Source: Zygaena filipendulae
Taxonomy: Eukaryota > Arthropoda > Insecta > Lepidoptera > Zygaenidae
NCBI GenBank assembly: GCA_907165275.2
Contig: OU015664.1
Coordinates: 9,448,001-9,512,000, forward strand
DNA: 64,000 nucleotides
Direction of reading: 5' to 3'
Position numbers and translations under genes: made by a program. Below are positions 47,384 through 57,496 of this stretch, in pieces; positions within the stretch are counted from its first letter, which is position 1, and each line of letters starts with the position of its first letter. The notes beneath the pieces were generated by a model. The model was not told the origin of the DNA. It saw only the letters and a list, made by a program, of their open reading frames with translations, and ran no database searches.

Positions 47384-47795
47384 ATTATAAAAGTGAAAGT
47401 GTGGATGTTTAGATGTTTGTTACTCAATCACACTAAAACTGCTGAACGGTTTGGATGAAATTTGGCATGCTTGTAGCCTTTGACATGGAAAAGAATATAG
47501 GCTACCTCTTATCCCAGAATTCCCACGGGAACTCCGAAATTACCGCGGGTGAAATCGCGGGGCACAGCTAGTCCTACTAATATTATAAATGTGAAAGTGT
47601 GGATGTTTGGATGTTTGGATGTTTAGATGTTTGGATGTTTGTTACTCAATCACGCAATAACGGCTGAACGGATTTGGATGAAATTTGGCATGCACGTTGT
47701 CAGGGGTACAGAGAAGAACATAGGGTACTTTTTATTCGGAAATTCCCGCGGGAACTCCGAAATTACCGCGGGCGAAACCGCGGGGCACAGCTAGT
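47384..47795 (-). repeat. Two family A copies in direct tandem
   Basis: 47384-47573 and 47574-47795, each running TTATAAA(A/T)GTGAAAGTGTGG to GCGGGGCACAGCTAGT. The junction reads GCTAGTCCTACTAATATTAT. The second has a small GGATGTTT expansion. Confidence 0.75.
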
Positions 47796-47984
47796 ATTAT
47801 ATAATTTTCCGTGCGCATTGCTCAAACGTAGTGCGTGCGTTGAACCAATAAAGGGGAAGCGTGAACATTTGGCCGGCTCTACTGTGTAATAACTCACATG
47901 GTGGATTTACTGCATAGATTCTTGTACTGTGATAAATTAGTCGCTATACCCAAGCGAAAATATTAAAATGATTAACGACTATTA

Positions 47985-48722
47985 GACGACCCGATTGGCG
48001 CAATGGTCACCATGCCTGCCCGCTAATCAAGAGGTCCCGGGTTCGATTCCCGGTGGGGGTGGACTTTGTGTGATGAACACAGGGTTCCATTTTCCAGTCT
48101 GGGTGTGTATATATATATATCTATAATATAATATATATGTAATAATATGTGTAGTATATAGGGTAAAACCAGGATAGTTGCCCTGGGGGTATAGTTGCCC
48201 CGATCGTAATTACTCTAGTTTCGCAGATGAATCGCGTGCTATTTTATTTATCTATCAAAAGACTTTCCAACTACTTGGACCGCGTCTCATGTCTCTGTGC
48301 GATTGCACGGGAACGCAAGGTGAGATCAAAGATTTTTCGGGATAGATGCCTTGTTTCCCGACGGGGCGTCTATCCTAAATGTAATTTATATGGAATAGGC
48401 AACTATCCCATATATGGGATAGATGTCACAAAAAGTAGAGGTCCGTAGAAATCGCTAATAGTCTGGAAATTTCAAAGATAGTGTCTTTTACATTTAATAA
48501 ATTTGTAGGTAAAGAACCAAAGTACTTGCCAGTTTAAAAAATAAAATATTTTGATTTATGTACCGGGAGATATAAAACGATTTCGAAAAGTGTGGCAACT
48601 ATCCGGGTTTTACCCTACCACGGTTGCTTGGTTTCCACGACACAAGCTTATAGCCTAGTGTGGGATCAAGTAGATCTGTGTGTTGTGAAGTGGATTATTA
48701 TTATTATTATTATTATTTATTA
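47985..48722 (+). repeat. tRNA-derived SINE (family E), copy 3, split by a DNA transposon
   Basis: The SINE runs 47985-48160 and 48618-48722. A box at 47996-48006 and B box at 48040-48050 match the pol III consensus exactly, 33 nt apart. The (ATT)n tail is at about 48694-48722. The acceptor-stem ends do not pair, so it is not a working tRNA gene. A 455-bp element sits in the body. Confidence 0.82.
48161..48615. mobile_element. Non-autonomous TA-target DNA transposon inside the SINE
   Basis: 455 bp with 22-bp terminal inverted repeats differing at one position (GGGTAAAACCAGGATAGTTG on the left; GGGTAAAACCCGGATAGTTG reading inward from the right). TA flanks both ends (48159-48160 and 48616-48617). 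Removing the element and one TA restores the SINE body seen at 2614-2880. TA duplication points to the Tc1/mariner superfamily. No transposase frame remains; a short open frame at 48227-48448 resembles nothing I know. Confidence 0.82.
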
Positions 48723-48967
48723 TCACATGAAAAATATAAGACCATTAAAGTAAGGTCGACAGTAGTCAATGACAGGGAACTATAATAGGTCTTATTGAAC
48801 TTTTAAAGATAGGTTGGAGACCTGTAAAATAATAAGTTTTCAAATTATACAGTACATACCTACTTACTTATCTATTTTGCATCGATAGATTGATGGTTTG
48901 AAACTTGAGCACCGTTGATCTCCTACATAGTTAATGTTGGTATAGTTCGACACCCACGTAAGGATAA

Positions 48968-49153
48968 ATCCTTACTATTATAAATGCGAAAGTGGGTTTG
49001 TTTGTTTGTTACGCTTTTACGCCTTAACGGCTTATATTTTGCATGGGTACATATTTTCAAGGGTACAGGGAAGGACATAGGGTACTTTTTATCCCGGAAT
49101 CCTCATGGGAACTCCGAAATTAACGCGAGTGGAACCGCGGTGGACTGCTAGTA
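48968..49153 (-). repeat. Family A copy
   Basis: ATCCTTACTATTATAAATGC to CGGTGGACTGCTAGT. Confidence 0.68.
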
Positions 49154-49155
49154 TG

Positions 49156-50596
49156 TTATTTATCACATAAAGAATATTTATCACATATAGTGTAGGTGTA
49201 TATGTGAAAAATATTCTGGGTGTCATTATTTATTTAAAAGAAAATAAACGTCTGCAATTCGATACACCTTTTTCAAACGGCATTTTTCAGTTTTTTTTTT
49301 TGTTAAATTTAGGTACCCTTCCCTTTTGCATCTACGTACCTTACTTACCTGAAGAAAAATTGGCCAAATTCTCGAGCTTGGAGCTAGTTCTCGATATATA
49401 ACTATTTATTTAAGTTAATTTGTCTGGTAAGCATAATATAACAAGCTCTGCTGACTAGGTAGATACTGGGTGATAAGGTCTGAGCAATATTTATAGGTAT
49501 ATCTGTTAGCCTCTCTCACGTACAATGTATCTATCTATTTTAACAATATCAATGTTAAGTGTATCAAACGTAGTACCAAACAGTATATTGCGTATTTGAC
49601 AAGTATTTTCGTAGACCGCTAGATGTACCGCCATTTTTACAAACACAAAATGTATTCTTGAGAACTGCAACCCTTTGAGAATTCAGTTTACGAGAGTGCA
49701 ACGCGAAAATAAAATTGAGGCGCAATTGGATACAAGAGTATCAACAAGATATCTAGATATCGATTCCGATGATTACGTAGTACCTACTTGTTGTTTGAAA
49801 ATAGCCTCTATTCTGTACGTGCTTTAAAGGTAATGTGTATGTAGTCTCGAGGGCATTCTTTGAAACTACCTATTTGACGTATACGTTTTATAAAACCAAC
49901 TAAGTATGTACAATGTAATAAACTAACTATAGACGTATCCTATATTTTGTATCAGGGCTATCAATAATTTAGCCACGCAAAATCAATCTTATCAATATTA
50001 AATTTTAACGATACAAGTTGGTTTTGTGGTTAGCTAAGTTGGCTATCACGCCAGCAGTCATCAGTGTAAGGAGTCCGGGCGTAATTAAGTAAAATTTATA
50101 TCAGTTGTCTGGTAATTATGGTAAAAGCGGTATTTAATTTGGGAGTATTTATTTTATCTGGGGGCACGGCAGTGCCCCCGCCAAGACGAGCCAGCAAAGC
50201 GCAAGGGCACTACCTACCTTTTCTCGAAGCGTTTCGTCGTTTTTTTGAACCCTTGTAACTTTGGTCTGGATTATACCAGATAAACAAAATTTTCGGAATA
50301 TGTTGTCAATAGCAGACTTATTAAATGTATAAAGTTTTAATTGTATAGCTCCCATCCTTTAGATTTTATTGATATCTAAAAAACCTCGATTTCGTCACTG
50401 ACTCACTGATGATCATCAAAATTCTTAGGGTACTTCCTAATGTCCTAGAAAGCTGAAATTTGGTATGTAAGCTAGTATTAGTAAACAAACAACAAAAAAA
50501 TTATAAAACTTGTAACTTTTATCTCCCAACCCCTTAAATTAGGGGATGGAAGTTTGTATGAGACTTCTGCAATTTTGACTTACAAATAGAAATGAA
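49156..50596. other. Unassigned sequence before the foldback
   Basis: 50155-50220 contains GGGGGCACGGCAGTGCCCCC, a perfect 20-bp palindrome except its centre, and 50370-50560 looks like an old repeat. It may belong to the same element as the foldback at 50597. Confidence 0.3.
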
Positions 50597-51042
50597 ATCC
50601 CAACAAAAACATTTTCATGTAAAATGTTGCCAAGACGAGACCATATGCCAGCACTTTCAAAAAGTTATCAGATCTTATGTAGAGCCAAGCTTCTAACTCT
50701 ACACGCCTTAACTCTACAAGGTCTAACTTCACAAACTCTACACCTTAGCCAAAATATGTGGCTTGGCCGTTTCGTTACTACAAAGAACTATTATTATATA
50801 ACAGAAAAGTAATGAAAAATGGACCAATTTTTCACCTTAGGGCCTAAGGGCCATGTGAATGTAGCGAAATGGTCAAGCCACATATTTTGGCTAAGGTGTA
50901 GATTTTGTGAAGTTAGACCTTGTAGAGTTAAGGCGTGTAGAGTTAGAAGCTTGGCTCTACATAAGATCTGATAACTTTTTGAAAGTGCTGGCATATGGTC
51001 TCGTCTTGGCAACATTTTACATGAAAATGTTTTTGTTGGGAT
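50597..51042. repeat. Long foldback: two 182-bp inverted arms
   Basis: Arms 50597-50778 and 50861-51042 are near-perfect reverse complements around an 82-nt loop. Each arm encodes the same short peptide outwards-in (starting MLPRRDHMPALSKSY) only because the DNA is duplicated. The transcript of either strand would fold into a long dsRNA hairpin. No other copy of the arm in this window. Confidence 0.85.
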
Positions 51043-52212
51043 ATTATTATTCAGTTTAGAAAAATAATCCCAGTGCAAAGATTTTTTTTTTCTCCTAATT
51101 TATGTATGTAAGTATTCATATCCATATAAACTGTGTCAAAAGTTATTTCCTAAATAGAGTTCAAACCTGCGGCATAAATAAGCGAGATGACGGTCACTTT
51201 GTTGTTTAATTTAACATGTATCCTACACAATATATTCTTTTGTGCACAAACGACATGACATGTTACTTTGTATATTTAACGTCGCGATGGATACTTTGTA
51301 GTTCAATACTTTGTTTTTGATATTTGGTTTATCGTATTGTTCACGTAAACTACGCTTCGCTACAGCTATCGGAAGAAGCTATTGATACGAATTCCTTTGT
51401 TTCAATATTACTGTTGTAATTCTCGAAGATAGTGTTGTCAATATTTTTATATCCTGAAAGAAATACTTTTTGTTGTGTGTAGTTAGTTATTTTAACTTTT
51501 AACTTGGATGGTGTAGGAAAACTTAACTCTTGAAAATTTATATGCAGCAACATTTTCCTCGTTAAAATTTCTTATAAAATCTTTCTTATAAATCATTAAA
51601 ATGTTAAATTCGTAATAATTAAATATTACGAATTTAACATTTTAATGATTTTTTTCAATGTTCGTACATAAAATACTCTTAGAAGTCTTAAGGCAGGCAA
51701 AAGACAGAATATTTATGATGTACAAAAGAAATTGGTGCATGAAATTTCTTGGCTCTAGTTTAGAGAGTTATTTAACTAGTGTTTGCAGATAATGATGGCT
51801 GTTCATATAAAAGCGAAAATTAATCAAATGGAGAAGTTTATCTATCATAATTACTCAGATGTATTTATCAGACTCACTGAGAAATATCTCACTGAACATT
51901 CTAGTTGTCATTAGAACGTTCAGTTTCACTCATGAAATGCCAAATTGTCTTTGTGAACATCTTAAGAACAGATCCATACATATATATAATGGTAGAGTTC
52001 CATTGCTAGTTTCCTTTGTAAGTCACTTAATTATCCACGCCGAAATAAGCCGATCACTCAACGGACCATCCTCACGGTGAGTAAACAAGGGGTGAGCAGT
52101 GATTATAGATGTATTACTGCTCCCTGGAAATGGCATGGGATTTTGGCTAAGGTTCAACGGATTCAAGTGGATTTCACTTTAGAAAATACTAGATATATGT
52201 GGATATCTAATC
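51043..52212. other. AT-rich sequence with a 27-bp hairpin
   Basis: The hairpin is at 51590-51651. No gene or known repeat otherwise. Confidence 0.3.
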
Positions 52213-52545
52213 CTACTAATATTATAAATGTGAAAGTGTGGATGTTTAGATGTTTGGATGTTTGGATGTTTGGATGTTTGGATGTTTGGATGTTTGGATG
52301 TTTGGATGTTTGGATGTTTGGATGTTTGGATGTTTGGATGTTTGGATGTTTGGATGTTTGGATGTTTGGATGTTTGGATGTTTGGATGTTTGGATGTTTG
52401 GATGTTTGTTACTCAATCACGCAAACACGGCTGAACGGATTTGGATGAAATTTGGCATACACGTTGTAAGGGGTACAGAGAAGGATATAGGGTACTTTTC
52501 AGCCCAGAACTCCCGCGGGAACTTCGCATCGCGGGGGACAGCTAG
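52213..52545 (-). repeat. Family A copy carrying the octamer satellite
   Basis: CCTACTAATATTATAAATGT, the 8-bp array, GGCTGAACGGATTTGGATGA, GCGGGGGACAGCTAGTA. Confidence 0.75.
52241..52408. repeat. 8-bp satellite (GGATGTTT)n, about 21 units
   Basis: 168 bp of near-perfect octamer repeats. They grew from the ATCCAAACATCC motif that family A copies carry near their 3' end. A smaller expansion (about 5 units) is at 47603-47642. Confidence 0.92.
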
Positions 52546-53212
52546 TATTATATAGGTATCATATTTGCTTATGCCACCCAATTAGTTCTAAGTGTGTCAA
52601 TTGTTGTGTGTGTGTAAAATAGCAGGTCCTGTTGCCGAAATCCTCTCTAAAATATTAATAAATTCTTGCAAAGAGTGAAATATTTACAAGTGAAACTGAG
52701 TGAAGATACTATATTACCACCATTTGATGTATTCCACATAATATTAACGAGGCAAATAAGAATTCCTGTGAGTTAATGCACTGTAATTGTATTTTTATAA
52801 ACAACCGTTACGAAATTTATGCACTCACACAAGGCCTTTTTTCAAAAATTTTGATTAACAATAAAGTAAACAGTCCAATCAGGTGTTGGACCAGCTGACT
52901 ACCTACCGATTAGAAGAAAAAAGAGTGATGACATCTTTGAAAGGTAACATGACATCTGACATCTATTGAACTTTGACAACTGACAGTTTTCCGAGCAAGT
53001 GCAGATATTGGTACTTTGGCCGACATTGGGGTGCGTTTGGAAACCTGATATGAACACAAATCAAAAAGTTGCTTATCGTTCCGCTTTAAAAGTAAAACAG
53101 TGTTATTAAATTATTAACGATTAATGCTAATCTACAACACTGCCACTATAATCTAACTGATGCAAAAGAATTGTACGATTGTCCACTTCGTCCATTACAA
53201 AACGATTTGATT

Positions 53213-54289
53213 ATGCCGCATACGTGTGGAGCTTGTAAGGAGGATATTAAACGCCAACGTGTCGTATGTCCTAAATGCAAGTGTAGTTTTCATCAGGCGT
53301 GCGTTAATTATAGAAACACACAATCACTACCAAGTACTAAGTTGGCTCTCGGCTGGCTGTGTCCTGAATGCGTCTCTAAGTCTCGCCGTGGAGGTGATAA
53401 CTCGTCCACGCCGGTTCGAGTTTCTACTCAAGAAGAAAATATTAAGAGTAATACAGATACCGAAAATCCTTCTGACACCGAAACGGACGTGGAAGAATTG
53501 TCGACAGCGATTACCTCAATAAAATTAGATGGTAAAATTGTTGCTGCAATCCAAACAGAAATTAGAAACTCTCTTAGAAACGAGATCACCAGCACGATCG
53601 AGAGTATTTTGCAAAGAGAACTATCGCCTATAAAACAAGATTTATTAGAATTAAAGCATTCAGTGGAATTCTCTGACAGTAAAAACCTGAAAATTGAAAA
53701 ATCGTTGCAGTCGCTGGATTCTGAGATCAAACAAATAGATTCCAGGGTATGTGTGTTTCAACCCAAGTTTCAGTACCTTGAAGAACGCGTAAATGAGCTA
53801 GAACAGAGTCTGCGAGACGCTAACCTTGAGCTCAACGGAATCCCAGAACATAAGGGTGAAAATTTAAACACCATTATCACTCAGGTTGCTGCAGTCGTCT
53901 CCCATTCACTACAGGAATCGGATATTGTACACTGTACGCGCGTAGCGAAGCTCAACAAAGACACTAAGAACCCACGAGCGGTTGTACTCAAACTAAGAAA
54001 CCGGAGGGTCAGAGACGAGCTTTACTCAGCAGTATTTAAATACAATAAGGGCAATCCTAATAATAAATTAAACACGTCTCTTCTTGGAATTGCTGGTACC
54101 AAGTCCCCAGTATACGTGTCTGAACATCTCTCTCCTTTTAACAAAGGACTTCACGCTGCTGCTCGTCACAAGGCCAAAGAGCTGAAGTACAAATTTGTGT
54201 GGGTGCGGAACGGTCGGATCTTTGTACGTAAATCCGAATCTTCAACCGCAATGCTAATTAAAAACCATAACAACTTGAATTTGATGTAA
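53213..54289 (+). CDS. LINE ORF1 protein with PHD finger and coiled coil (358 aa)
   Basis: Nucleic-acid-binding ORF1 protein of the LINE, which should coat the element's RNA. I start it at the ATG 53213 (MPHTCGACKEDI); reading further back needs a TTG. The N-terminus is a clean C4HC3 PHD-type zinc finger: C5, C8, C19, C22, H27, C30, C50, C53. A Ser/Thr/Asp/Glu-rich linker follows (about 60-100). Then a long heptad-rich helix, probably a coiled coil for oligomerisation (about 120-215: EFSDSKNLKIEKSLQSLD region through QYLEERVNELEQSL). The C-terminal third is basic (VHCTRVAKLNKDTKNPRAVV; FVWVRNGRIFVRKSE) and resembles the C-terminal domain common in insect CR1 ORF1 proteins. It is followed after 82 nt by ORF2 in another frame. 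Domain calls were made by eye. Confidence 0.85.
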   Translation: MPHTCGACKEDIKRQRVVCPKCKCSFHQACVNYRNTQSLPSTKLALGWLCPECVSKSRRGGDNSSTPVRVSTQEENIKSNTDTENPSDTETDVEELSTAITSIKLDGKIVAAIQTEIRNSLRNEITSTIESILQRELSPIKQDLLELKHSVEFSDSKNLKIEKSLQSLDSEIKQIDSRVCVFQPKFQYLEERVNELEQSLRDANLELNGIPEHKGENLNTIITQVAAVVSHSLQESDIVHCTRVAKLNKDTKNPRAVVLKLRNRRVRDELYSAVFKYNKGNPNNKLNTSLLGIAGTKSPVYVSEHLSPFNKGLHAAARHKAKELKYKFVWVRNGRIFVRKSESSTAMLIKNHNNLNLM

Positions 54290-54371
54290 AAATTGGTATT
54301 CTTTCTCTTATTATTTTTCCTTTGCTGTTTTGTTTAGTTTAAACTTACATATAGCGTAGCCGTCTTTCAGG

Positions 54372-57233
54372 GTGACTATATCATTGTTTTATCAAAATGT
54401 TCGCGGTCTAAAAACTAAATGTCTAGACTTATATAATACTTTACTTGTTCACAACTACGACATAATCTGTTTGACTGAAACTTGGCTTGACGCAACCATT
54501 GGTTCTAATGAATTGTTTGATGATAGATATGTGGTGTACCGTCGAGATCGTCCTCCCTATTTTAAAAGCCTTTTTACCAAAAAACATGGAGGTGGGGTGC
54601 TTATTGCAATATCCACGGGACTTATGGTAGAAGCAAGACCGGACTGGCAGACGGTCGTAGAGGATCTGTGGGTAAGAGTTAAGTTAGATCATGTAATTTT
54701 AAACATATGCGTAGTTTATTTACCATCCTATATTCCTTACGATATGTACAAGTGTTTCCTGGACAAATGTGAGAGCAATATTCTTTCCACAACTGATCGG
54801 CAGATGGGAACAATTGTATTGGGTGATTTTAATTTGCCTGGCATCACGTGGCACGACGGCCTGATCGATATCAATTCTTGTAATTCTTTAAATGATCCAA
54901 AGATCCAGGGTCTCGGAGATTTCTTGTCGGTTACTGGACTTATTCAGGTAAATAATATCCCAAATGACAATGGCAGGATGTTAGATCTAGCTTTAGTTAG
55001 CTCGAATCTGAGTTTCACTATTAATAAGTCTTTGCCTTTAAGCCGTATTGATGGGCATCACCCCCCTTTTGAAATTATCGTTACATCGCCAAAACAAAAA
55101 AGATTACCTGTAGATTCCAATAATACTAGACATCAGTTTCATAGAGCAGATTACTCTCAATGTATAGATGACCTTAACAAAGTTGATTGGGATAGCAATT
55201 CGAGTTTGTGCCTCGAGGACTTTCTCAAACTGTTTTATGACGCAATATGGGCGACTGTCGAATCTAACATTCCCAAGGTGAAGGCTCGAACAAATCGGTA
55301 CCCAGAATGGTTCTCACGGGATTTAATTAGACTATTAAGAGCAAAAAACAAACTTCGCCTTAGGTATAATAATTATAAAAATCCCCGAGATTACGACGAG
55401 TTTTCTATCTTAAGACGAAGAGCAAAAAAATTGGTAAACACATGTTTTCGGGCATTTGTGGCCAAGGTGGAAGCTGACTTAAGCGGAAACATAAAGGCTT
55501 TTTGGAGATACACTAGGGCTAAGCAAGTAACAAATCAGATACCTGGTCGCGTGGTGTTTGGTGACAGGATCGCGGAGACTGGCAGTGACATATGTGACCT
55601 TTTTGCGGAATATTTTTCATCGGTATATGATCCTTCTTCTCCCTGTAATTATGTTCCGGATTTTCCAGGGGGCATTTTTGGTTTAGGTGGGATCTCAGTT
55701 GCTGAAGATGATGTTTTAAAGCGACTCAAATCTTTAGATGTTGGCAAGGGTGCTGGAACCGATGGGATCCCATCCATATTTGTACGCTCTTGTGCTGCAG
55801 CCTTGGCAAGGCCCCTCTCTATTATTTTTAACAAATCCCTCAAGACAGGTATATTTCCCGATACTTGGAAATCAGCGAGGATTACGCCAATTCATAAGAA
55901 AGGAGATAAAAGTGATGTGTCAAACTACCGACCTGTTAGTGTACTGAACTGTTTTGCCAAGGTTTTTGAAGGTCTTGTCTACGCGAAAGTTTACAATCAT
56001 TTTTCCCCTCAGCTTAGTCCGTTTCAGCACGGTTTTGTCGGGGGGCGATCGACCCTTACTAATCTCTTATCCTACACACAATATTTGGCACAAACGTTTC
56101 AATCTAGAACACAGACAGACGCAATATACACCGATTTCGCCAAGGCATTTGATCGAGTTAATCACCAGATACTGTTAATTAAAATTGAACATCTGGGAAT
56201 CCATGGCAACTTACTAAGATGGTTCCAGTCATACCTTAGCCATCGATCTCAGCTGGTCAGTGTCTATGGGTATAAGTCAGAACCTTTTATTGCTGTGTCA
56301 GGTGTGCCTCAGGGCTCCATTCTCGGTCCACTGTTATTTAATTTCTTTATAAATGATCTGTTGCATCGTTTTAATTGCCCCTGTCTTGCATATGCTGATG
56401 ATATAAAGATCTTTAATACTATTAATTCAAGAAGCGATAGCATAGCACTTCAAACGGACCTGGAAACGTTACATGACTGGTGCTACGTAAATATGATGAC
56501 GCTAGGTATTGAAAAATGTCAGACGATCACTTTCACAAAAAGGAAACAGGGCCTTGACTTTGGGTATACCGTGGGTGGAAGCCGCTTGACGAAGGTTGAA
56601 AAAATCAGAGATCTTGGGGTGATTTTTGACAGTCAGTTGTCATTTCGTAATCATTTTGAAATTATCGTGTCCAAGGCTAACCGCATGCTGGGTTTTTTAT
56701 TTCGTACGACCAAAGCTTTTAAGTGTATTGACAGCCTGATTGTTTTGTATACATCTCTTGTGAGATCCTCGCTGGAATATTGTTCTAGTGTATGGCAACC
56801 AATATATAAAATTCACACTGATAGGCTAGAATCAATCCAGGCAAAGTTCGTGCGTCATCTCTGTAGTAGAACTGGAACACGGCGTACAATAACCGGATAT
56901 CAGGATCGACTTATTAAGTTTCATCTGTTACCTTTATCAACGCGACGCAATATCTTGGACTTGACGACTCTTCATAAAATTTTGAATGGAGATCTCGACG
57001 GGGACCTCGTTAGACATGTGTTCTTTAAATGTAATAAGAAGGTAACCAGAAACAAAAGTGTTTTCGTTTTGCCTAATGCTTCTAATAATGTCTCAGACAA
57101 TGCTCCAATTCTCCGAATGTGTCGACTGTATGATACATTGGAAATAGATCTGGATATCTTTTGTTGTGGACTTAACAGTTTTAAAACTAGACTATATAAA
57201 AACTATAATAGATTATGGACTAATCATCATTGA
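54372..57233 (+). CDS. LINE ORF2: AP-type endonuclease and reverse transcriptase (953 codons)
   Basis: Catalytic protein of the LINE. The endonuclease domain (about 1-240) shows N9 in FYQNVRGL, E36 in LTETWL, D152/N154 in LGDFNLPG, D205 in MLDLALVS and a terminal DGHHPP (about 227-232) where SDH is usual. The reverse transcriptase (about 490-760) shows TPIHKKGDKSDVSNYRPVSV, D588 in YTDFAKAFDRVNH, SGVPQGSILGPLLF (643-656) and the catalytic YADD at 674-677. The C-terminus holds a thumb-like region and the FKCIDSLIVLYTSLVRSSLE segment. There is no ATG: the frame opens after a TAG at 54357-54359 and the codon at the expected start (54372) is GTG, before ACT ATA TCA. Either an ATG has mutated to GTG, or translation starts at a near-cognate codon or by reinitiation. 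No internal stop or frameshift. Confidence 0.93.
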   Translation: MTISLFYQNVRGLKTKCLDLYNTLLVHNYDIICLTETWLDATIGSNELFDDRYVVYRRDRPPYFKSLFTKKHGGGVLIAISTGLMVEARPDWQTVVEDLWVRVKLDHVILNICVVYLPSYIPYDMYKCFLDKCESNILSTTDRQMGTIVLGDFNLPGITWHDGLIDINSCNSLNDPKIQGLGDFLSVTGLIQVNNIPNDNGRMLDLALVSSNLSFTINKSLPLSRIDGHHPPFEIIVTSPKQKRLPVDSNNTRHQFHRADYSQCIDDLNKVDWDSNSSLCLEDFLKLFYDAIWATVESNIPKVKARTNRYPEWFSRDLIRLLRAKNKLRLRYNNYKNPRDYDEFSILRRRAKKLVNTCFRAFVAKVEADLSGNIKAFWRYTRAKQVTNQIPGRVVFGDRIAETGSDICDLFAEYFSSVYDPSSPCNYVPDFPGGIFGLGGISVAEDDVLKRLKSLDVGKGAGTDGIPSIFVRSCAAALARPLSIIFNKSLKTGIFPDTWKSARITPIHKKGDKSDVSNYRPVSVLNCFAKVFEGLVYAKVYNHFSPQLSPFQHGFVGGRSTLTNLLSYTQYLAQTFQSRTQTDAIYTDFAKAFDRVNHQILLIKIEHLGIHGNLLRWFQSYLSHRSQLVSVYGYKSEPFIAVSGVPQGSILGPLLFNFFINDLLHRFNCPCLAYADDIKIFNTINSRSDSIALQTDLETLHDWCYVNMMTLGIEKCQTITFTKRKQGLDFGYTVGGSRLTKVEKIRDLGVIFDSQLSFRNHFEIIVSKANRMLGFLFRTTKAFKCIDSLIVLYTSLVRSSLEYCSSVWQPIYKIHTDRLESIQAKFVRHLCSRTGTRRTITGYQDRLIKFHLLPLSTRRNILDLTTLHKILNGDLDGDLVRHVFFKCNKKVTRNKSVFVLPNASNNVSDNAPILRMCRLYDTLEIDLDIFCCGLNSFKTRLYKNYNRLWTNHH

Positions 57234-57473
57234 CTGCGTAGTGAATTAAATTAAATTATTGACATTATTACTAAATTATCTGACATTGCACTATTATTAT
57301 GATTTAATTAGTTATTGGCTGTTATTTTTGATATTTGACTAATAATAATGTAATTACTTATCTTTTCTTTTTTTCTCATAAGTGTTGTGTACAGCTAGTG
57401 GTGTAGACTGGTGATTGTTTGTAACTAAGTATAATTTGGTATCTGTTAAAGTTTGCACTATGTTTTGTACCTT

Positions 57474-57496
57474 ATAAATAAATAAATAAATAAATA
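57474..57496 (+). repeat. Short tandem tail of the LINE
   Basis: TAAA/AATA repeats that end the LINE 3' UTR. CR1/Jockey-group elements often end in short tandem repeats of this kind. Confidence 0.75.

Larger units (their letters stand above)
53213..57496 (+). mobile_element. CR1/Jockey-type non-LTR retrotransposon, near complete
   Basis: Two ORFs in the usual LINE order, followed by about 240 nt of 3' UTR that ends in a short tandem AAATA/TAAA tail (57474-57496) rather than a long poly(A). The start given is that of ORF1. The 5' UTR probably extends a few hundred bases upstream, but I could not fix the border or find a target duplication. Both ORFs are open, so the copy is young; the missing ATG of ORF2 is the only visible lesion. 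Confidence 0.9.

Noticed and set aside
47990..48062. tRNA gene
   Set aside because: A and B boxes are perfect, but the acceptor ends do not pair and the unit continues into a SINE body repeated at 2614 and 6223.
50624..51078. Two opposite-strand open frames giving the same peptide MLPRRDHMPALSKSY
   Set aside because: Produced by the inverted arms of the foldback; one sequence read twice, with no sign of protein selection.
52241..52408. CRISPR array
   Set aside because: Regular 8-bp units with no spacers, in a eukaryotic repeat.
52077..52555. Open frames of 101-123 codons reading repeated WMFGCLDV
   Set aside because: They are the translation of the 8-bp satellite in a family A copy; the repeat has no stops in these frames.
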